From positions 880,186 to 944,185 of the forward strand of contig CAWBEX010000007.1 of the NCBI GenBank assembly GCA_963787895.1: a stretch of DNA of 64,000 nucleotides, written 5' to 3'. This document shows, one piece after another, positions 25,189 through 35,045 of the stretch. How positions within the stretch are numbered: the stretch's first letter is position 1; each line of letters begins with the position of its first letter. Origin of the DNA: Anderseniella sp963787895 (GTDB taxonomy: Bacteria > Pseudomonadota > Alphaproteobacteria > Rhizobiales > Aestuariivirgaceae). The position numbers and the translations under genes are program-made. The notes beneath the pieces were generated by a model. The model saw nothing but the letters and a program-made list of their open reading frames with translations. It ran no database searches and was not told where the DNA came from.

Positions 25189-27921
25189 TTATCGCTTGCC
25201 CCACCAACCAGCCTTCTTCGGCGCGTTGTCAGGGTCTACGGTGGAGGCCGGTGGCTGCCAGCGTGATGCAGCCGGCGCGGCCAGAGCCTTTTCAGGCACC
25301 CGGTCCTGCTTGACTGTTTCAGCAGGCACAGCCTTCTCGGGCTGCGCATCCTGCTTGACTGTCTCTGTTGCATTGCTGTCAGCAGCCTCAGTCTTCTTCG
25401 CAGCGCGCTTGCGCGGCTTCTTCGCTGGTTTGGACTTCTCAGCGGATTTGGCTGTGTCAGCGTCAGCCTCAACGCCAGCCTCAGCCTCAGCCGCATCTAC
25501 CTTTTTGGCTGCGCGCTTGCGTGGCTTTCTGGCTGGCTTGCTGTCTTCTGCGGCCTCGGCCTCGGCGTCTGCCTCATTGCCATCCTCGCTGCCGGTTTCA
25601 CCAACCGCGTCGTCGCCGGACCCTGCTGCAGCGGCCTTGCCACGTCCCCCGCGCGAGCGGCGTCTGCGGCCCTTCGGCTTGTCTTCACTTGCAGCGCCAT
25701 CATCGGCGCCGTCTGTGTCTGTCTGGCTGTCTGCCTGCTGGGCTTCGTCATCACCAGACGGCTCTGCGCCGTTTTCGCCATCGGCTGCCACTGCACCATC
25801 TTCACGCTCTTCGCGCTGGCGGCGGCCTCCACGGCGTCCGCGGCGGCGGCGGCGCTTCTTGCGAGGCTCACCGTTTTCATCGGTGTGCGCTTCGGTTGCA
25901 ACCGCAGCTTCAGCTTCAGCTTCCTCTGGCTCCTGCTCGTCAATGTCATCTTCGACGGGTTCATCATTGGCTTCCATGCCATCGCCCATGGCAATGGCGG
26001 TTTCCGATGCAACCGGCCGGGCGACAGCACCCTTGCGCTCTGGCCGGCGCTCGATGACGCTGTCTGCCTGGGCGCGTTCCGGATCGGAAAGTATATAGAT
26101 GGAGATGCCGTAATTGGCCTCCAGCGACAGCAGATGGTCGCGCTTTTCATTGAAGATGTAGAATGCCACATCAGGATGCACGCGCACGTCCATGCTCTCC
26201 GGTTTGCGCGACAGAAGGTTCTCCTCGATGCCGCGCAGTACAGAAAGCGCACAGCTCGATACCGCACGGATGACCCCGGTGCCCTCGCAATGTGAACACT
26301 GCCGGGTAGAGCTCTCCATCATGCCCTGGCGCAGACGCTGCCGTGACATTTCCAGCAGCCCGAAATGCGAAATCCGTCCAACCTGGATGCGCGCGCGGTC
26401 GTTCTTCAGGGCGTCCTTCAGCTTGCGCTCAACGGCCCGGTTGTTGCGATTCTCATCCATGTCGATGAAGTCGATGACAATCAGTCCGGCCAAGTCGCGC
26501 AGGCGAAGTTGCCGGGCAATCTCAACTGACGCCTCAAGGTTCGTCTTGAGCGCCGTATCCTCGATGTTGTGTTCGCGTGTCGCCTTGCCGGAGTTGATGT
26601 CGATCGACACCAGCGCTTCAGTCTGGTTCATCACGATGTATCCGCCCGACGGCAATGTGACTGTCGGTGTGAACAGGCCGTCAAGCTGGCCTTCGACCTG
26701 ATGCCGGGTGAACAGCTGGCGGGTATCCTTGTAGAGCTTCACGTTGCGCGCATGGCTGGGCATGAGCATCTTCATGAAGTCCTTGGCTTCCTTGTAGCCT
26801 TCCTCACCCTCGACAACCACTTCGTCGATGTCCTTGGAATACAGGTCTCGGATGGAACGCTTTATCAGGTTGCCTTCCTCGTAGACGAGGGTAGGGGCGG
26901 AGGATTTCAATGTCAGTTCACGCACCGACTCCCACATCCTGAGCAGGTAGTCATAGTCGCGCCGGATCTCGGTCTTGTTGCGTTGCGCGCCTGCAGTGCG
27001 CACAATCAGCCCCATGCCTTTCGGCACTTCGATTTCCTTGATCACGTCCTTCAGGCGCCGGCGGTCGGATGCATCGGTGATTTTGCGGGAAATTCCGCCA
27101 CCACGAGCAGTGTTCGGCATCAATACGCAATAGCGTCCTGCCAGTGACATGTATGTGGTAAGTGCAGCACCCTTGTTGCCGCGCTCTTCCTTGACCACCT
27201 GGATCAACAGCACCTGGCGGCGCTTGATGACTTCCTGGATCTTGTAGGTCTTGCGCGGTGCACGTTTGCGCGGGGCAGGGGCATCGGTGGCAACGTCGGC
27301 ATCGTCATTGTCGGCAACAACGTCGACCGCTTCCTCATCACCATTGTAGTCGTCTGCAGCGTCGTCGTCGTCATCGTCGCGGCTGCCGGACGCTTGCGCC
27401 ATGGTTTCGTCGCCAGCATCATCGGCATCTTCAGGGCTTGCGTCGCCTTCACTGGCAGCATCAGATTCTGCGGCGGCGTCATCCTCGTCATCATCACCTT
27501 CGGCTTCTTCGCCGCTGACGTCCTCACTGGCAATCTTGTCGTCCTTGGCCTTGGCTGGGCGTGAGCCCCGGCGCCGGCGCGGCTTTTTCTTGCGGTCGCC
27601 TTCCTCGTCCTCTTCTTCCTGAGCCATGCGGGCGTCTTCGGCCTCGGCTTCCAGCAGTGCCTGCCGGTCGGCTACAGGTATCTGGTAATAGTCGGGATGA
27701 ATCTCGCTGAACGCCAGGAAGCCATGCCTGTTTCCGCCATATTCAACGAATGCGGCTTGCAGGGACGGTTCTACCCGGGTGACTTTGGCGAGGTATATAT
27801 TGCCCTTTAGTGGGCGGCGGGACGATGATTCGTAGTCGAACTCGTCAATACGGTTTCCGCGGACAACGCAAACCCGGGTTTCTTCCGGATGCGCTGCATC
27901 GATAAGCATCTTGCTGGCCAT
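25189..27921 (-). CDS. rne: ribonuclease E
   Basis: A 910-residue endoribonuclease, core of the RNA degradosome. It starts MASKMLIDAAHPEETRVCVV. The S1 domain is split by an acidic insert (about residues 95-215) of the kind seen in alphaproteobacterial RNase E. VSIDINSGK and IVIDFIDMD carry the Mg-binding Asp residues, and RQCSHCEGTG is the Zn-link. The C-terminal 330 residues are low complexity with Arg-rich blocks (KKRRRRRGRRGG) and many KPARKPRKRAAKK repeats for RNA and partner binding. ATG 27921 is chosen over 27942. Confidence 0.96.
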   Translation of the reverse strand: MASKMLIDAAHPEETRVCVVRGNRIDEFDYESSSRRPLKGNIYLAKVTRVEPSLQAAFVEYGGNRHGFLAFSEIHPDYYQIPVADRQALLEAEAEDARMAQEEEDEEGDRKKKPRRRRGSRPAKAKDDKIASEDVSGEEAEGDDDEDDAAAESDAASEGDASPEDADDAGDETMAQASGSRDDDDDDAADDYNGDEEAVDVVADNDDADVATDAPAPRKRAPRKTYKIQEVIKRRQVLLIQVVKEERGNKGAALTTYMSLAGRYCVLMPNTARGGGISRKITDASDRRRLKDVIKEIEVPKGMGLIVRTAGAQRNKTEIRRDYDYLLRMWESVRELTLKSSAPTLVYEEGNLIKRSIRDLYSKDIDEVVVEGEEGYKEAKDFMKMLMPSHARNVKLYKDTRQLFTRHQVEGQLDGLFTPTVTLPSGGYIVMNQTEALVSIDINSGKATREHNIEDTALKTNLEASVEIARQLRLRDLAGLIVIDFIDMDENRNNRAVERKLKDALKNDRARIQVGRISHFGLLEMSRQRLRQGMMESSTRQCSHCEGTGVIRAVSSCALSVLRGIEENLLSRKPESMDVRVHPDVAFYIFNEKRDHLLSLEANYGISIYILSDPERAQADSVIERRPERKGAVARPVASETAIAMGDGMEANDEPVEDDIDEQEPEEAEAEAAVATEAHTDENGEPRKKRRRRRGRRGGRRQREEREDGAVAADGENGAEPSGDDEAQQADSQTDTDGADDGAASEDKPKGRRRRSRGGRGKAAAAGSGDDAVGETGSEDGNEADAEAEAAEDSKPARKPRKRAAKKVDAAEAEAGVEADADTAKSAEKSKPAKKPRKRAAKKTEAADSNATETVKQDAQPEKAVPAETVKQDRVPEKALAAPAASRWQPPASTVDPDNAPKKAGWWGKR

Positions 27922-28487
27922 TCTGGCAATTCCTTGCCGCACACATGGGCAATCATGCCGGCAGACGGCGCTCCGGGCGGCGCGCTTGCTGGCAGATCGG
28001 TCACTGTACGGGGGTCGATGGAACGAGCCTGCGCTGCAGTGCCGTCTGGGCGAACCATTCCAACCCTGTCACTGCCTGTTGGCAGGTTCTGGCCGGATAT
28101 GCTTGCTGTCGCGCTCATTCCTGTTTTCCACATGTGTTCGCGCCCAAGTAACGGCGCTGAACGGTTCACTAAACCACTGACGAATGGGTGTTTTCTCTGG
28201 CCGCTGGCCATTGTGCCCAAATTTCCGCCGCGGTGACACTTGCTGTTATACGAGGTGGCGTACGTACCCGCCCGGACCCCCGCAAACGCTAAGAAATCAA
28301 CTGGCAAAGGCTGTGGAGCATCTTGCGGGACACTTGTATCCACTAAGCCAAACCAGCTTTGCTTGTACTCGTGTCTGCAATTCTAGGCAATAGACAGTTT
28401 TAAATTTTCCCTTACGGCAATGTGCCGGCACAAAAGCTAAACGAATGGTTAACCAACCTGCCGATAGTATCTGACCAGGCATGATAC
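27922..28487. promoter_or_regulatory. long divergent region and probable rne leader
   Basis: There are 566 bases without a convincing gene between divergent rne and the amidase gene. RNase E in other bacteria autoregulates through a long 5' leader, so a structured rne leader here is plausible. I could not place a clear promoter or a conserved motif. The part near 28380-28440 is AT-richer (TTTTAAATTTT) and may hold the amidase promoter. Confidence 0.35.
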
Positions 28488-29957
28488 GTGTTTCAGGTAC
28501 GCAGGGAAGGTGCGTTGGTGGGTAAATTCTGGCCAAAACTGATCGGGCTGGCTGGCAGTGGCTGGCCATTGCTGGTTGCCATGGCGCTCATCGTTCTGGC
28601 AATCCATGCATCGTTGTCGCCACCGGTTCAAGCCGAGGCGCCGCCGGTGGCAGAGATTTTTGATGCCCGTCTTACCGGCAATGAAGAACGCACGCGATTC
28701 GTTGCAGACCTGGATACCGCCGTCAGCTATTCGGTGTATGTGGTTGCTGATCCATACCGTGTTGTCGTCGACATGCCGGGTGTGCGTTTTTCCATGCTGC
28801 CCGATACTGGAGATCAGGAAAAAGGACTTATAAAGTCATTCCGCTTTGGTCAGATAGAGCCTGGCAAGTCTCGCATTGTCATCGACACCAACGGCCCGGT
28901 GCTGATCGAAAAGTCGTTTGTCCTGAACCCGCAGGACGGCCAGCCTGCTCGGATGGTCATTGATCTTGTCCAGACGGATCTGCGCACTTTTTCCCGCATC
29001 AAGTCCAACGAAGCTCAACCAGAGCAGGAACTGGCGCAAACAGGCCCGCCTGCCACTGCGCAGGATGCCCCGCTGCCTGACACTCTCGCTGCCCTGCTGG
29101 CGCGTGAAGGTGTTGCTCCGATTGAGCAGGAAACTGCAAGCATCGACCTGCAAGGACAGGGTTATGTGCCCAAACCCCGGCCCAAGCCGCTGCGTGGTGG
29201 AGCGGGCGGGCTTGCTGCGTCTGCTCCGGACCAGCCGTCAGCACCACCTGCAAAACCCGTCATTGTGCTCGATCCGGGCCATGGCGGCATGGATGGCGGA
29301 ACGGTTTCAAGGTCAGGCGTGGCCGAGAAGGAAGTTGTGCTGTCATTTGCCCGCGAGTTGCGCAGAAGGCTCAATGCCTCCGGGCGCTTTGAAGTGCACA
29401 TGACGCGTAACGACGACACATTTGTCCCGCTGGGCAGGCGCGTGCGCATTGCGCGCCAGAAGGAGGCCGACCTTTTCATTGCAATCCATGCCGACAGCCT
29501 GCGTCAGCAGGGGGTGCGCGGGGCAACTGTATACACCTTGTCGGATAAGGCCTCTGACGCGGAAGCCGCTGCCCTTGCAGAGAAGGAAAACGCTGCTGAC
29601 TTCATAAACGGCATCGATCTTGGCGAAAATATTGACCATGAAGTAGGCGGCATCCTGTTGGATCTGGCGCTGCGTGAAACCAAGAATCACTCGATCTATT
29701 TTGCCCGCCGTGTCGTTAAGTCGTTGGGTCCGGTGACGCCACTAAACCGGCGCCCGATGCGGTCTGCCGGCTTCAAGGTGCTGAAAGCGCCTGATGTGCC
29801 TTCCGTGCTGCTGGAACTGGGATACTTGTCCAACCGGCGTGACGAGAAGAACCTTGTGTCTGACAAATGGCGTGAAAATGCATCCTCTGCAGTGGCACAG
29901 GCCATCGACGCCTTCTTCTCACCTGAAGTGGCAGCCAGGCAGCAACAAGCACAATGA
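28488..29957 (+). CDS. N-acetylmuramoyl-L-alanine amidase (AMIN plus Amidase_3)
   Basis: About 489 residues. A signal segment is followed by an AMIN domain that targets septal peptidoglycan (DARLTGNEERTRFVADLDTAVSYSVYVVADPYRVVVDMPGV), a linker, and the zinc amidase domain: VLDPGHGGMDGG, EKEVVLSFARELRRRL, IAIHADS and VLLELGYLSN with its catalytic Glu. This is AmiC-like and splits daughter-cell wall. The frame opens with GTG at 28488; GTG 28518 is a possible alternative. PBP1A follows 166 bp downstream. Confidence 0.93.
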   Translation: MFQVRREGALVGKFWPKLIGLAGSGWPLLVAMALIVLAIHASLSPPVQAEAPPVAEIFDARLTGNEERTRFVADLDTAVSYSVYVVADPYRVVVDMPGVRFSMLPDTGDQEKGLIKSFRFGQIEPGKSRIVIDTNGPVLIEKSFVLNPQDGQPARMVIDLVQTDLRTFSRIKSNEAQPEQELAQTGPPATAQDAPLPDTLAALLAREGVAPIEQETASIDLQGQGYVPKPRPKPLRGGAGGLAASAPDQPSAPPAKPVIVLDPGHGGMDGGTVSRSGVAEKEVVLSFARELRRRLNASGRFEVHMTRNDDTFVPLGRRVRIARQKEADLFIAIHADSLRQQGVRGATVYTLSDKASDAEAAALAEKENAADFINGIDLGENIDHEVGGILLDLALRETKNHSIYFARRVVKSLGPVTPLNRRPMRSAGFKVLKAPDVPSVLLELGYLSNRRDEKNLVSDKWRENASSAVAQAIDAFFSPEVAARQQQAQ

Positions 29958-30123
29958 CAATAGCAATGGGGCGTACGAAGCTGGTGCACGGCCTCTTGCG
30001 TCTGCCACACATTTCAGCATTTCTGTTCACCCCGCCAACCGATTGCCACAAAGCTTGTGCATGTGCTACTCACGCGGCAGCCCGTGTGGTATGATCTGCG
30101 CGGAATCGGGGACACAATTCTGA

Positions 30124-32646
30124 ATGCTCAGGTTTATCAAATACCTGTTCAGTTTTGGCATAGCGATGGGTTTGGCACTGGCGCTGGCCGGAGCCTACAT
30201 TATTTATGACACGTCAAAGACGCTGCCATCGCACGAAAGTCTTGCCAAATATGAACCGCCGGTAATGACCCGCATCCACGCCGGTGACGGCTCGCTGCTG
30301 GCTGAATACGCCAAGGAGCGCCGGCTCTTCGTACCTATAAGCGCAGTGCCTGAACGTCTCATTCAGGCCGTCATATCTGCTGAGGACAAGAACTTCTACA
30401 GCCACAAGGGTGTGGACCCGGAAGCTCTTGCACGCGCTGTTGCCGTCAATGTGCAGGCGGTGATAAAGGGCTCCAACCGCCGTTTCATCGGGGCATCGAC
30501 AATCACCCAGCAGGTGGCGAAGAACTTTCTGCTCACCAATGAGCGTACCGTTACCCGCAAACTGCGTGAGGCGCTGATTGCGCTTCGCATGGAAAGTTCT
30601 TTTACCAAGGACCAGATTCTCGAGCTTTACCTGAACGAGATTTTCCTCGGGCAGGGCTCCTATGGTGTCGCCGCCGCCTCGCTTAACTATTTCGGTAAGT
30701 CGCTGGGCGAGCTTGACCTGGCCCAGATCGCCTACCTTGCCGCATTGCCGAAAGGCCCGGCAAACTATCATCCAGTGCGCCAGAAGGATCGGGCCATCGA
30801 GCGGCGCAACTGGGTGCTGGAGCGTATGAACGAGAACGGTTACATCACAGAAGCGGAAATGCGTGAAGCCCAGTCCAGGGACATAGAAGTCACGCTGCGC
30901 CCGTTCGGCGCCAAGCAGTTTGCCGCTGAATATTTCACTGAAGAAGCCCGGCAGTCAGTTGAAGACATCTATGGCAAGGAAGTCCTGCGCACTGGCGGCC
31001 TGTCAGTCAGAACGACGATTGACCCGAAGCTCCAGATATTTGCCCGTCAGGCGCTTGCCAGCGGCCTGATCAAGTTTGACCGTGAGCACGGCTACCGCGG
31101 TCCGTTGAGCCAGATATCCGTGTCGCCGGATTGGCCGGCAGAGCTGTCCAAGATGCAGCAGTTGTCAGATGTCTATCCGTGGCAAATTTCAGTGGTGCTG
31201 GAAGTCAATGACGAAGCCGCCGAAATCGGCTTGCGCCCGTCGCGGGTCGTCAAGGGCCGGACAGCCAGTGGCAGAAAGGGATCAATCCCTCTCGCCAATC
31301 TGGTCTGGGCGCGCGAGGCCAAGGGGCTGAACAAGAACGGTGTTGTACTTGGAAACAAAGTCACATCTGCAACCCAGGTGTTGAAACCAGGTGACGTGAT
31401 CTACGCCGCACCTTCAGGTGATGGCAAGACCTGGCATCTGGTGCAGTTGCCCGAGATTGACGGAGGGTTGGTGGCTATGGATCCGCACACCGGCCGCGTG
31501 CTTGCGCTGGCGGGCGGGTTCTCCTACAGCCGCAGCCAGTTCGACAGGGTTGCACAAGCCAAGCGGCAGCCGGGCTCATCCATCAAGCCATTTGTTTATG
31601 CTGCTGCCCTGGACAACGGCTACACCCCGTCCTCGGTGGTGCTGGATGCACCCATTGAGGTCAAGTTGAGCAGTGGTGAAACCTGGAAGCCGTCCAACTA
31701 TTCCAACAAGTTCTACGGCCCTTCCACGTTGCGCCGCGGAATTGAGTTTTCAAGAAATGTCATGACGGTGCGGCTGGCCCAGGACATGGGCATCAAGAAG
31801 TTCACCGGCCTCACCGAGCGGCTCGGGATCTATCAGCGCCTGTCGCCTGTTCTGGCAACATCGCTTGGTTCGGGTGAAACCACCTTGCTGAAAATGACGA
31901 CTGCCTATTCCGTGCTGGCCAATGGCGGCAAGAAGGTCACTGCCACCATGATAGACCGCATTCAGGACCGCTATGGGCGAACCGTCTGGCGCCACGACAA
32001 GCGCGAGTGTATCGGTTGCAATGCGGCTGAATGGGAAGATCAGGCCGAGCCGGAATTCATTGATTCGCGCGAAGAGATCATGAACCCGTATACCGCATAT
32101 CAGATCACCTCCATGCTGGAAGGCGTGGTGGAGCGCGGCACAGGCAGCAAGCTGCAGGAAGTCGGCAAGCCGATCGCCGGCAAGACGGGCACCACCAACG
32201 ACGAGCGTGACGCATGGTTCATCGGCTACACACCTGACCTGGTGGTCGGCGTTTATGTTGGCTACGACCGTCCGCAACCCATGGGCAAGGGCGAGACCGG
32301 CGGAGCGCTGGCAGCTCCGATCGTGTCGGACTTCATGAAGCTGGCATTGAAGGACAAGTCTGCAACTCCGTTCCGCGTCCCCTCCGGCGTCCGGTTGATC
32401 CCGATCAATCCGAAGAGCGGCAAGCGCGGCACCTACGGCGATGACAATGTCATCCTCGAGGCATTCAAGCCGGGCGAGGAACCGCCCGCACGCTCGCGCA
32501 TTGTCACCGGCGGCGATGCGCTTGCATCCAGCGGTGTCAGCATTGGCGGCGAGTCTGGCGGGTTTGGCGGTTCCGGTGGCGGCAACGCAGGTGCAGCGGC
32601 AGTGTCTGAAGGCGGGTTGACGACAGGCACTGGTGGCCTGTACTGA
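30124..32646 (+). CDS. penicillin-binding protein 1A (bifunctional)
   Basis: An 840-residue class A PBP. After one N-terminal membrane helix, the glycosyltransferase domain shows SAEDKNFYSHKGVD and GASTITQQVAKNFLL. An OB-like insert follows, then the transpeptidase with RQPGSSIKPFVY (SxxK), the SxN region and KTGTTND. The C-terminal 50 residues are Gly/Ser-rich. It polymerises and crosslinks peptidoglycan. The amidase upstream makes this a wall-remodelling pair; prfB follows 38 bp after the stop. Confidence 0.96.
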   Translation: MLRFIKYLFSFGIAMGLALALAGAYIIYDTSKTLPSHESLAKYEPPVMTRIHAGDGSLLAEYAKERRLFVPISAVPERLIQAVISAEDKNFYSHKGVDPEALARAVAVNVQAVIKGSNRRFIGASTITQQVAKNFLLTNERTVTRKLREALIALRMESSFTKDQILELYLNEIFLGQGSYGVAAASLNYFGKSLGELDLAQIAYLAALPKGPANYHPVRQKDRAIERRNWVLERMNENGYITEAEMREAQSRDIEVTLRPFGAKQFAAEYFTEEARQSVEDIYGKEVLRTGGLSVRTTIDPKLQIFARQALASGLIKFDREHGYRGPLSQISVSPDWPAELSKMQQLSDVYPWQISVVLEVNDEAAEIGLRPSRVVKGRTASGRKGSIPLANLVWAREAKGLNKNGVVLGNKVTSATQVLKPGDVIYAAPSGDGKTWHLVQLPEIDGGLVAMDPHTGRVLALAGGFSYSRSQFDRVAQAKRQPGSSIKPFVYAAALDNGYTPSSVVLDAPIEVKLSSGETWKPSNYSNKFYGPSTLRRGIEFSRNVMTVRLAQDMGIKKFTGLTERLGIYQRLSPVLATSLGSGETTLLKMTTAYSVLANGGKKVTATMIDRIQDRYGRTVWRHDKRECIGCNAAEWEDQAEPEFIDSREEIMNPYTAYQITSMLEGVVERGTGSKLQEVGKPIAGKTGTTNDERDAWFIGYTPDLVVGVYVGYDRPQPMGKGETGGALAAPIVSDFMKLALKDKSATPFRVPSGVRLIPINPKSGKRGTYGDDNVILEAFKPGEEPPARSRIVTGGDALASSGVSIGGESGGFGGSGGGNAGAAAVSEGGLTTGTGGLY

Positions 32647-32684
32647 GCGCACATAGCTTGCTCACTGCCTGATTTGGGATTCAC

Positions 32685-33816
32685 ATGCGCGCTGAAATCG
32701 AGACGCTGGTCGACGAAATGAAGCAGTCCATCGGACTGCTGAGGAGGCATCTTTGACTGGGATCAGGCACTGCGTGATCTCGACCTCCTGAATGCTCAGG
32801 TTGAAGACCCCAACCTGTGGGACAATCCAGAAGAGGCGCAGAAAGTCATGCGCCGCCGCCAGGATCTGGAGAGCCGCATATCCACTGTCAAGCGCCTTGA
32901 GCAGACCATAGCCGACAATATCGAGTTGATCGAACTTGGCGAGATGGAAGGCGATCAATCTGTTGTCGATGACGCTGAAGAAGGCATCAAGGCGTTGCGT
33001 CCGGAAATCGCCAAACTGGAAATTGAGACGCTTCTTTCCGGCGAGGCCGACAGCAACGACAGCTTCCTGGAAGTGCACGCCGGCGCTGGCGGTACCGAAA
33101 GCCAGGACTGGGCCTCTATGCTCAACCGAATGTACACGCGCTGGGCTGAAAAGCAGGGCTACAAGGTTGAACTCATCGAATTGCATGATGGTGAAGAGGC
33201 CGGCATCAAGTCGGCTACGCTCAAGATCAACGGCCACAACGCCTATGGCCGATTAAAGACGGAGAGCGGCGTGCACCGGCTGGTTCGCATCTCGCCATAT
33301 GATTCCAATGCCCGCCGTCACACCTCGTTTGCCTCTGTCTGGGCCTATCCCGTGGTCGATGACAACATTGAGATCGAGATCAACGAAAGCGATTGCCGCA
33401 TCGACACTTACCGTTCATCCGGCGCTGGCGGCCAGCATGTGAACACCACTGATTCTGCCGTTCGCATCACCCACATCCCGACCAATATTGTGGTGCAGTG
33501 CCAGAACGAACGCTCCCAGCACAAGAACCGCGCTACCGCCTGGAACATGCTGCGTGCAAGATTGTATGAACGCGAATTGCAGATCCGCGAAGAAGTTGCA
33601 AACGCCGAAGAAGCAACCAAGACCGATATCGGCTGGGGTCACCAGATCCGCTCCTATGTCCTGCAGCCTTACCAACTGGTGAAGGACCTGCGTACAGGCC
33701 ACGAAAGCACAAATCCGACAGCAGTACTGGACGGCGACCTGAACGAGTTCATCGAGGCCTCACTTGCCCAGCGCGTCCATGGCGGCGGGCCAGATGGCGT
33801 GGAAGATATCGACTGA
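32685..33816 (+). CDS. prfB: peptide chain release factor 2, with programmed +1 frameshift
   Basis: RF2 reads UGA and UAA. The gene begins at ATG 32685 and runs 23 codons to an in-frame TGA at 32754-32756. Skipping T32754 continues as GAC TGG GAT CAG, giving the canonical LDWDQALRDLDLLNAQVEDPNLW and a product of about 376 residues. AGGAGG precedes CTT TGA with the same spacing as in E. coli. The SGAGGQHVN motif is the peptidyl-tRNA hydrolysis loop. The stop-recognition tripeptide reads SPY rather than SPF. Calling the start at the first internal Met (32848) would truncate the protein. Confidence 0.95.
32742..32757 (+). promoter_or_regulatory. prfB recoding site
   Basis: The internal Shine-Dalgarno-like AGGAGG (32742-32747) is followed by CAT, then CTT at 32751-32753 and TGA at 32754-32756, then C. 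This is the classic autoregulatory +1 frameshift signal: scarce RF2 lets the ribosome slip onto UUU and make more RF2. Confidence 0.95.
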
Positions 33817-33835
33817 GCCGCAGGAACAAGGTGCG

Positions 33836-34474
33836 ATGAAGAAGCCAGTCACCATCCAGGCGCTTGAAGATCTCGGCCGGGTGCGGCTATCTGCGCACTT
33901 CTTCATGCGTGATTTTCTGTACTCCGACATCACCAACCTGCACGGTTTGCCGAACATTCCCGATGACCCCGACCTGGCCATCGCCGCTGGCAAGAGATTG
34001 TGCGAGGAGTTGCTGGAGCCGCTCGAAGCCACGTTTGGCCGAATCGCTGTCCGTTCGGCATACCGCTCCTGCGAGGTCAACGGATACGGCTCACAGTTGC
34101 AGAGGGCCGGAAATGGCGCATACAAGTGCGCTTCCAACGAGCACAACCTTGCCGGCCATATCTGGGACCGACGCGACGGCGAAGGCCGCATGGGGGCAAC
34201 CGCCAGTATTGTTGTTCCGTGGTTTGCAGACCGCTATGTGCAGGGCGCAGACTGGCGTGCGCTGGCGTGGTGGATACATGACCACCTGCCATACTCATCA
34301 ATGTACTTCTTTCCCAAGCTCGCCGCGTTCAACCTGCAATGGCGCGAGCAGCCAGTGCGGCGCATCGACTCCTATGTCAACCCGCGTGGCACCTTGACCA
34401 AGCCGGGCATGGACAACCACGAAGGCTCGCACGCTGAGTGGTATGAAGGATTTCCTGCATTGAGGGCCAGCTGA
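33836..34474 (+). CDS. putative M15-like peptidase, unknown function
   Basis: About 212 residues, no signal peptide. The central stretch RSAYRSCEVNGYGSQ then SNEHNLAGHIWDRRD resembles the SxHxxGxAxD zinc motif of D-Ala-D-Ala carboxypeptidase-type M15 enzymes, and WWIHDHLPYSSMYFFP could supply a further His. The link to M15 is by pattern only. ATG 33836 follows prfB by 19 bp with GGAACAAGG upstream, so the two may share a transcript. Confidence 0.55.
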   Translation: MKKPVTIQALEDLGRVRLSAHFFMRDFLYSDITNLHGLPNIPDDPDLAIAAGKRLCEELLEPLEATFGRIAVRSAYRSCEVNGYGSQLQRAGNGAYKCASNEHNLAGHIWDRRDGEGRMGATASIVVPWFADRYVQGADWRALAWWIHDHLPYSSMYFFPKLAAFNLQWREQPVRRIDSYVNPRGTLTKPGMDNHEGSHAEWYEGFPALRAS

Positions 34475-34484
34475 CAGGCGACGT

Positions 34485-35045
34485 TCACTCTGCCGCTTTT
34501 GGCTTGCGCACCGGGGTAGGGCGGGCGTAATCGTCCTCGTCATGGCTGGCTTCATTGTCCGTGCCAGGCAGCGAGTAGACATTCTCCTGATGCGCATAAT
34601 CATCGTAGTACGGGGCAGGCGGTTGCGACCAGGCAGCATAATCCTGCGTCGCGTCAAACGGTTCTGACAATGGGTCTTCGACACGGCGAATCTTGCCGTC
34701 AACATGCGCACCGTTCTCGATGGACAGTGTCTGGTTGATGACATCGCCTTCAATGTGTGCGCCAGCATATATGTGAATGTGCAGTGCGCGAATCGGGCCA
34801 ATGACACGCCCGCGTACAATCACTTCCTCAGCGCTGATATCGCCGTAGACAACTCCGTTTGCATCCACGACCACCGCACGAGCACGCAAGGTGCCGTTTA
34901 TTGTTCCATCAACCTGCAACTCGCCACTGGTTGACACAGACCCGTCAATTACAAGGTCCATTGACAGTAAAGATGGTCCAGACCTTTGCCTGTTGCGCCC
35001 CGGATTCGCCTTTGGGTGCTTAGCGGGTGATTTCTTGAAAAACAT
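34485..35045 (-). CDS. bactofilin (polymer-forming cytoskeletal protein)
   Basis: A 186-residue protein with a central beta-helix of short repeats (IDGSVSTSGELQVDGTINGTLRARAVVVDANGVVYGDISAEEVIVRGRVIG) and disordered ends. Bactofilins polymerise into filaments without nucleotides and recruit wall enzymes. The start lies inside the 3' end of the upstream M23 peptidase gene (26-bp overlap), so the pair is translated together. Confidence 0.93.
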   Translation of the reverse strand: MFFKKSPAKHPKANPGRNRQRSGPSLLSMDLVIDGSVSTSGELQVDGTINGTLRARAVVVDANGVVYGDISAEEVIVRGRVIGPIRALHIHIYAGAHIEGDVINQTLSIENGAHVDGKIRRVEDPLSEPFDATQDYAAWSQPPAPYYDDYAHQENVYSLPGTDNEASHDEDDYARPTPVRKPKAAE

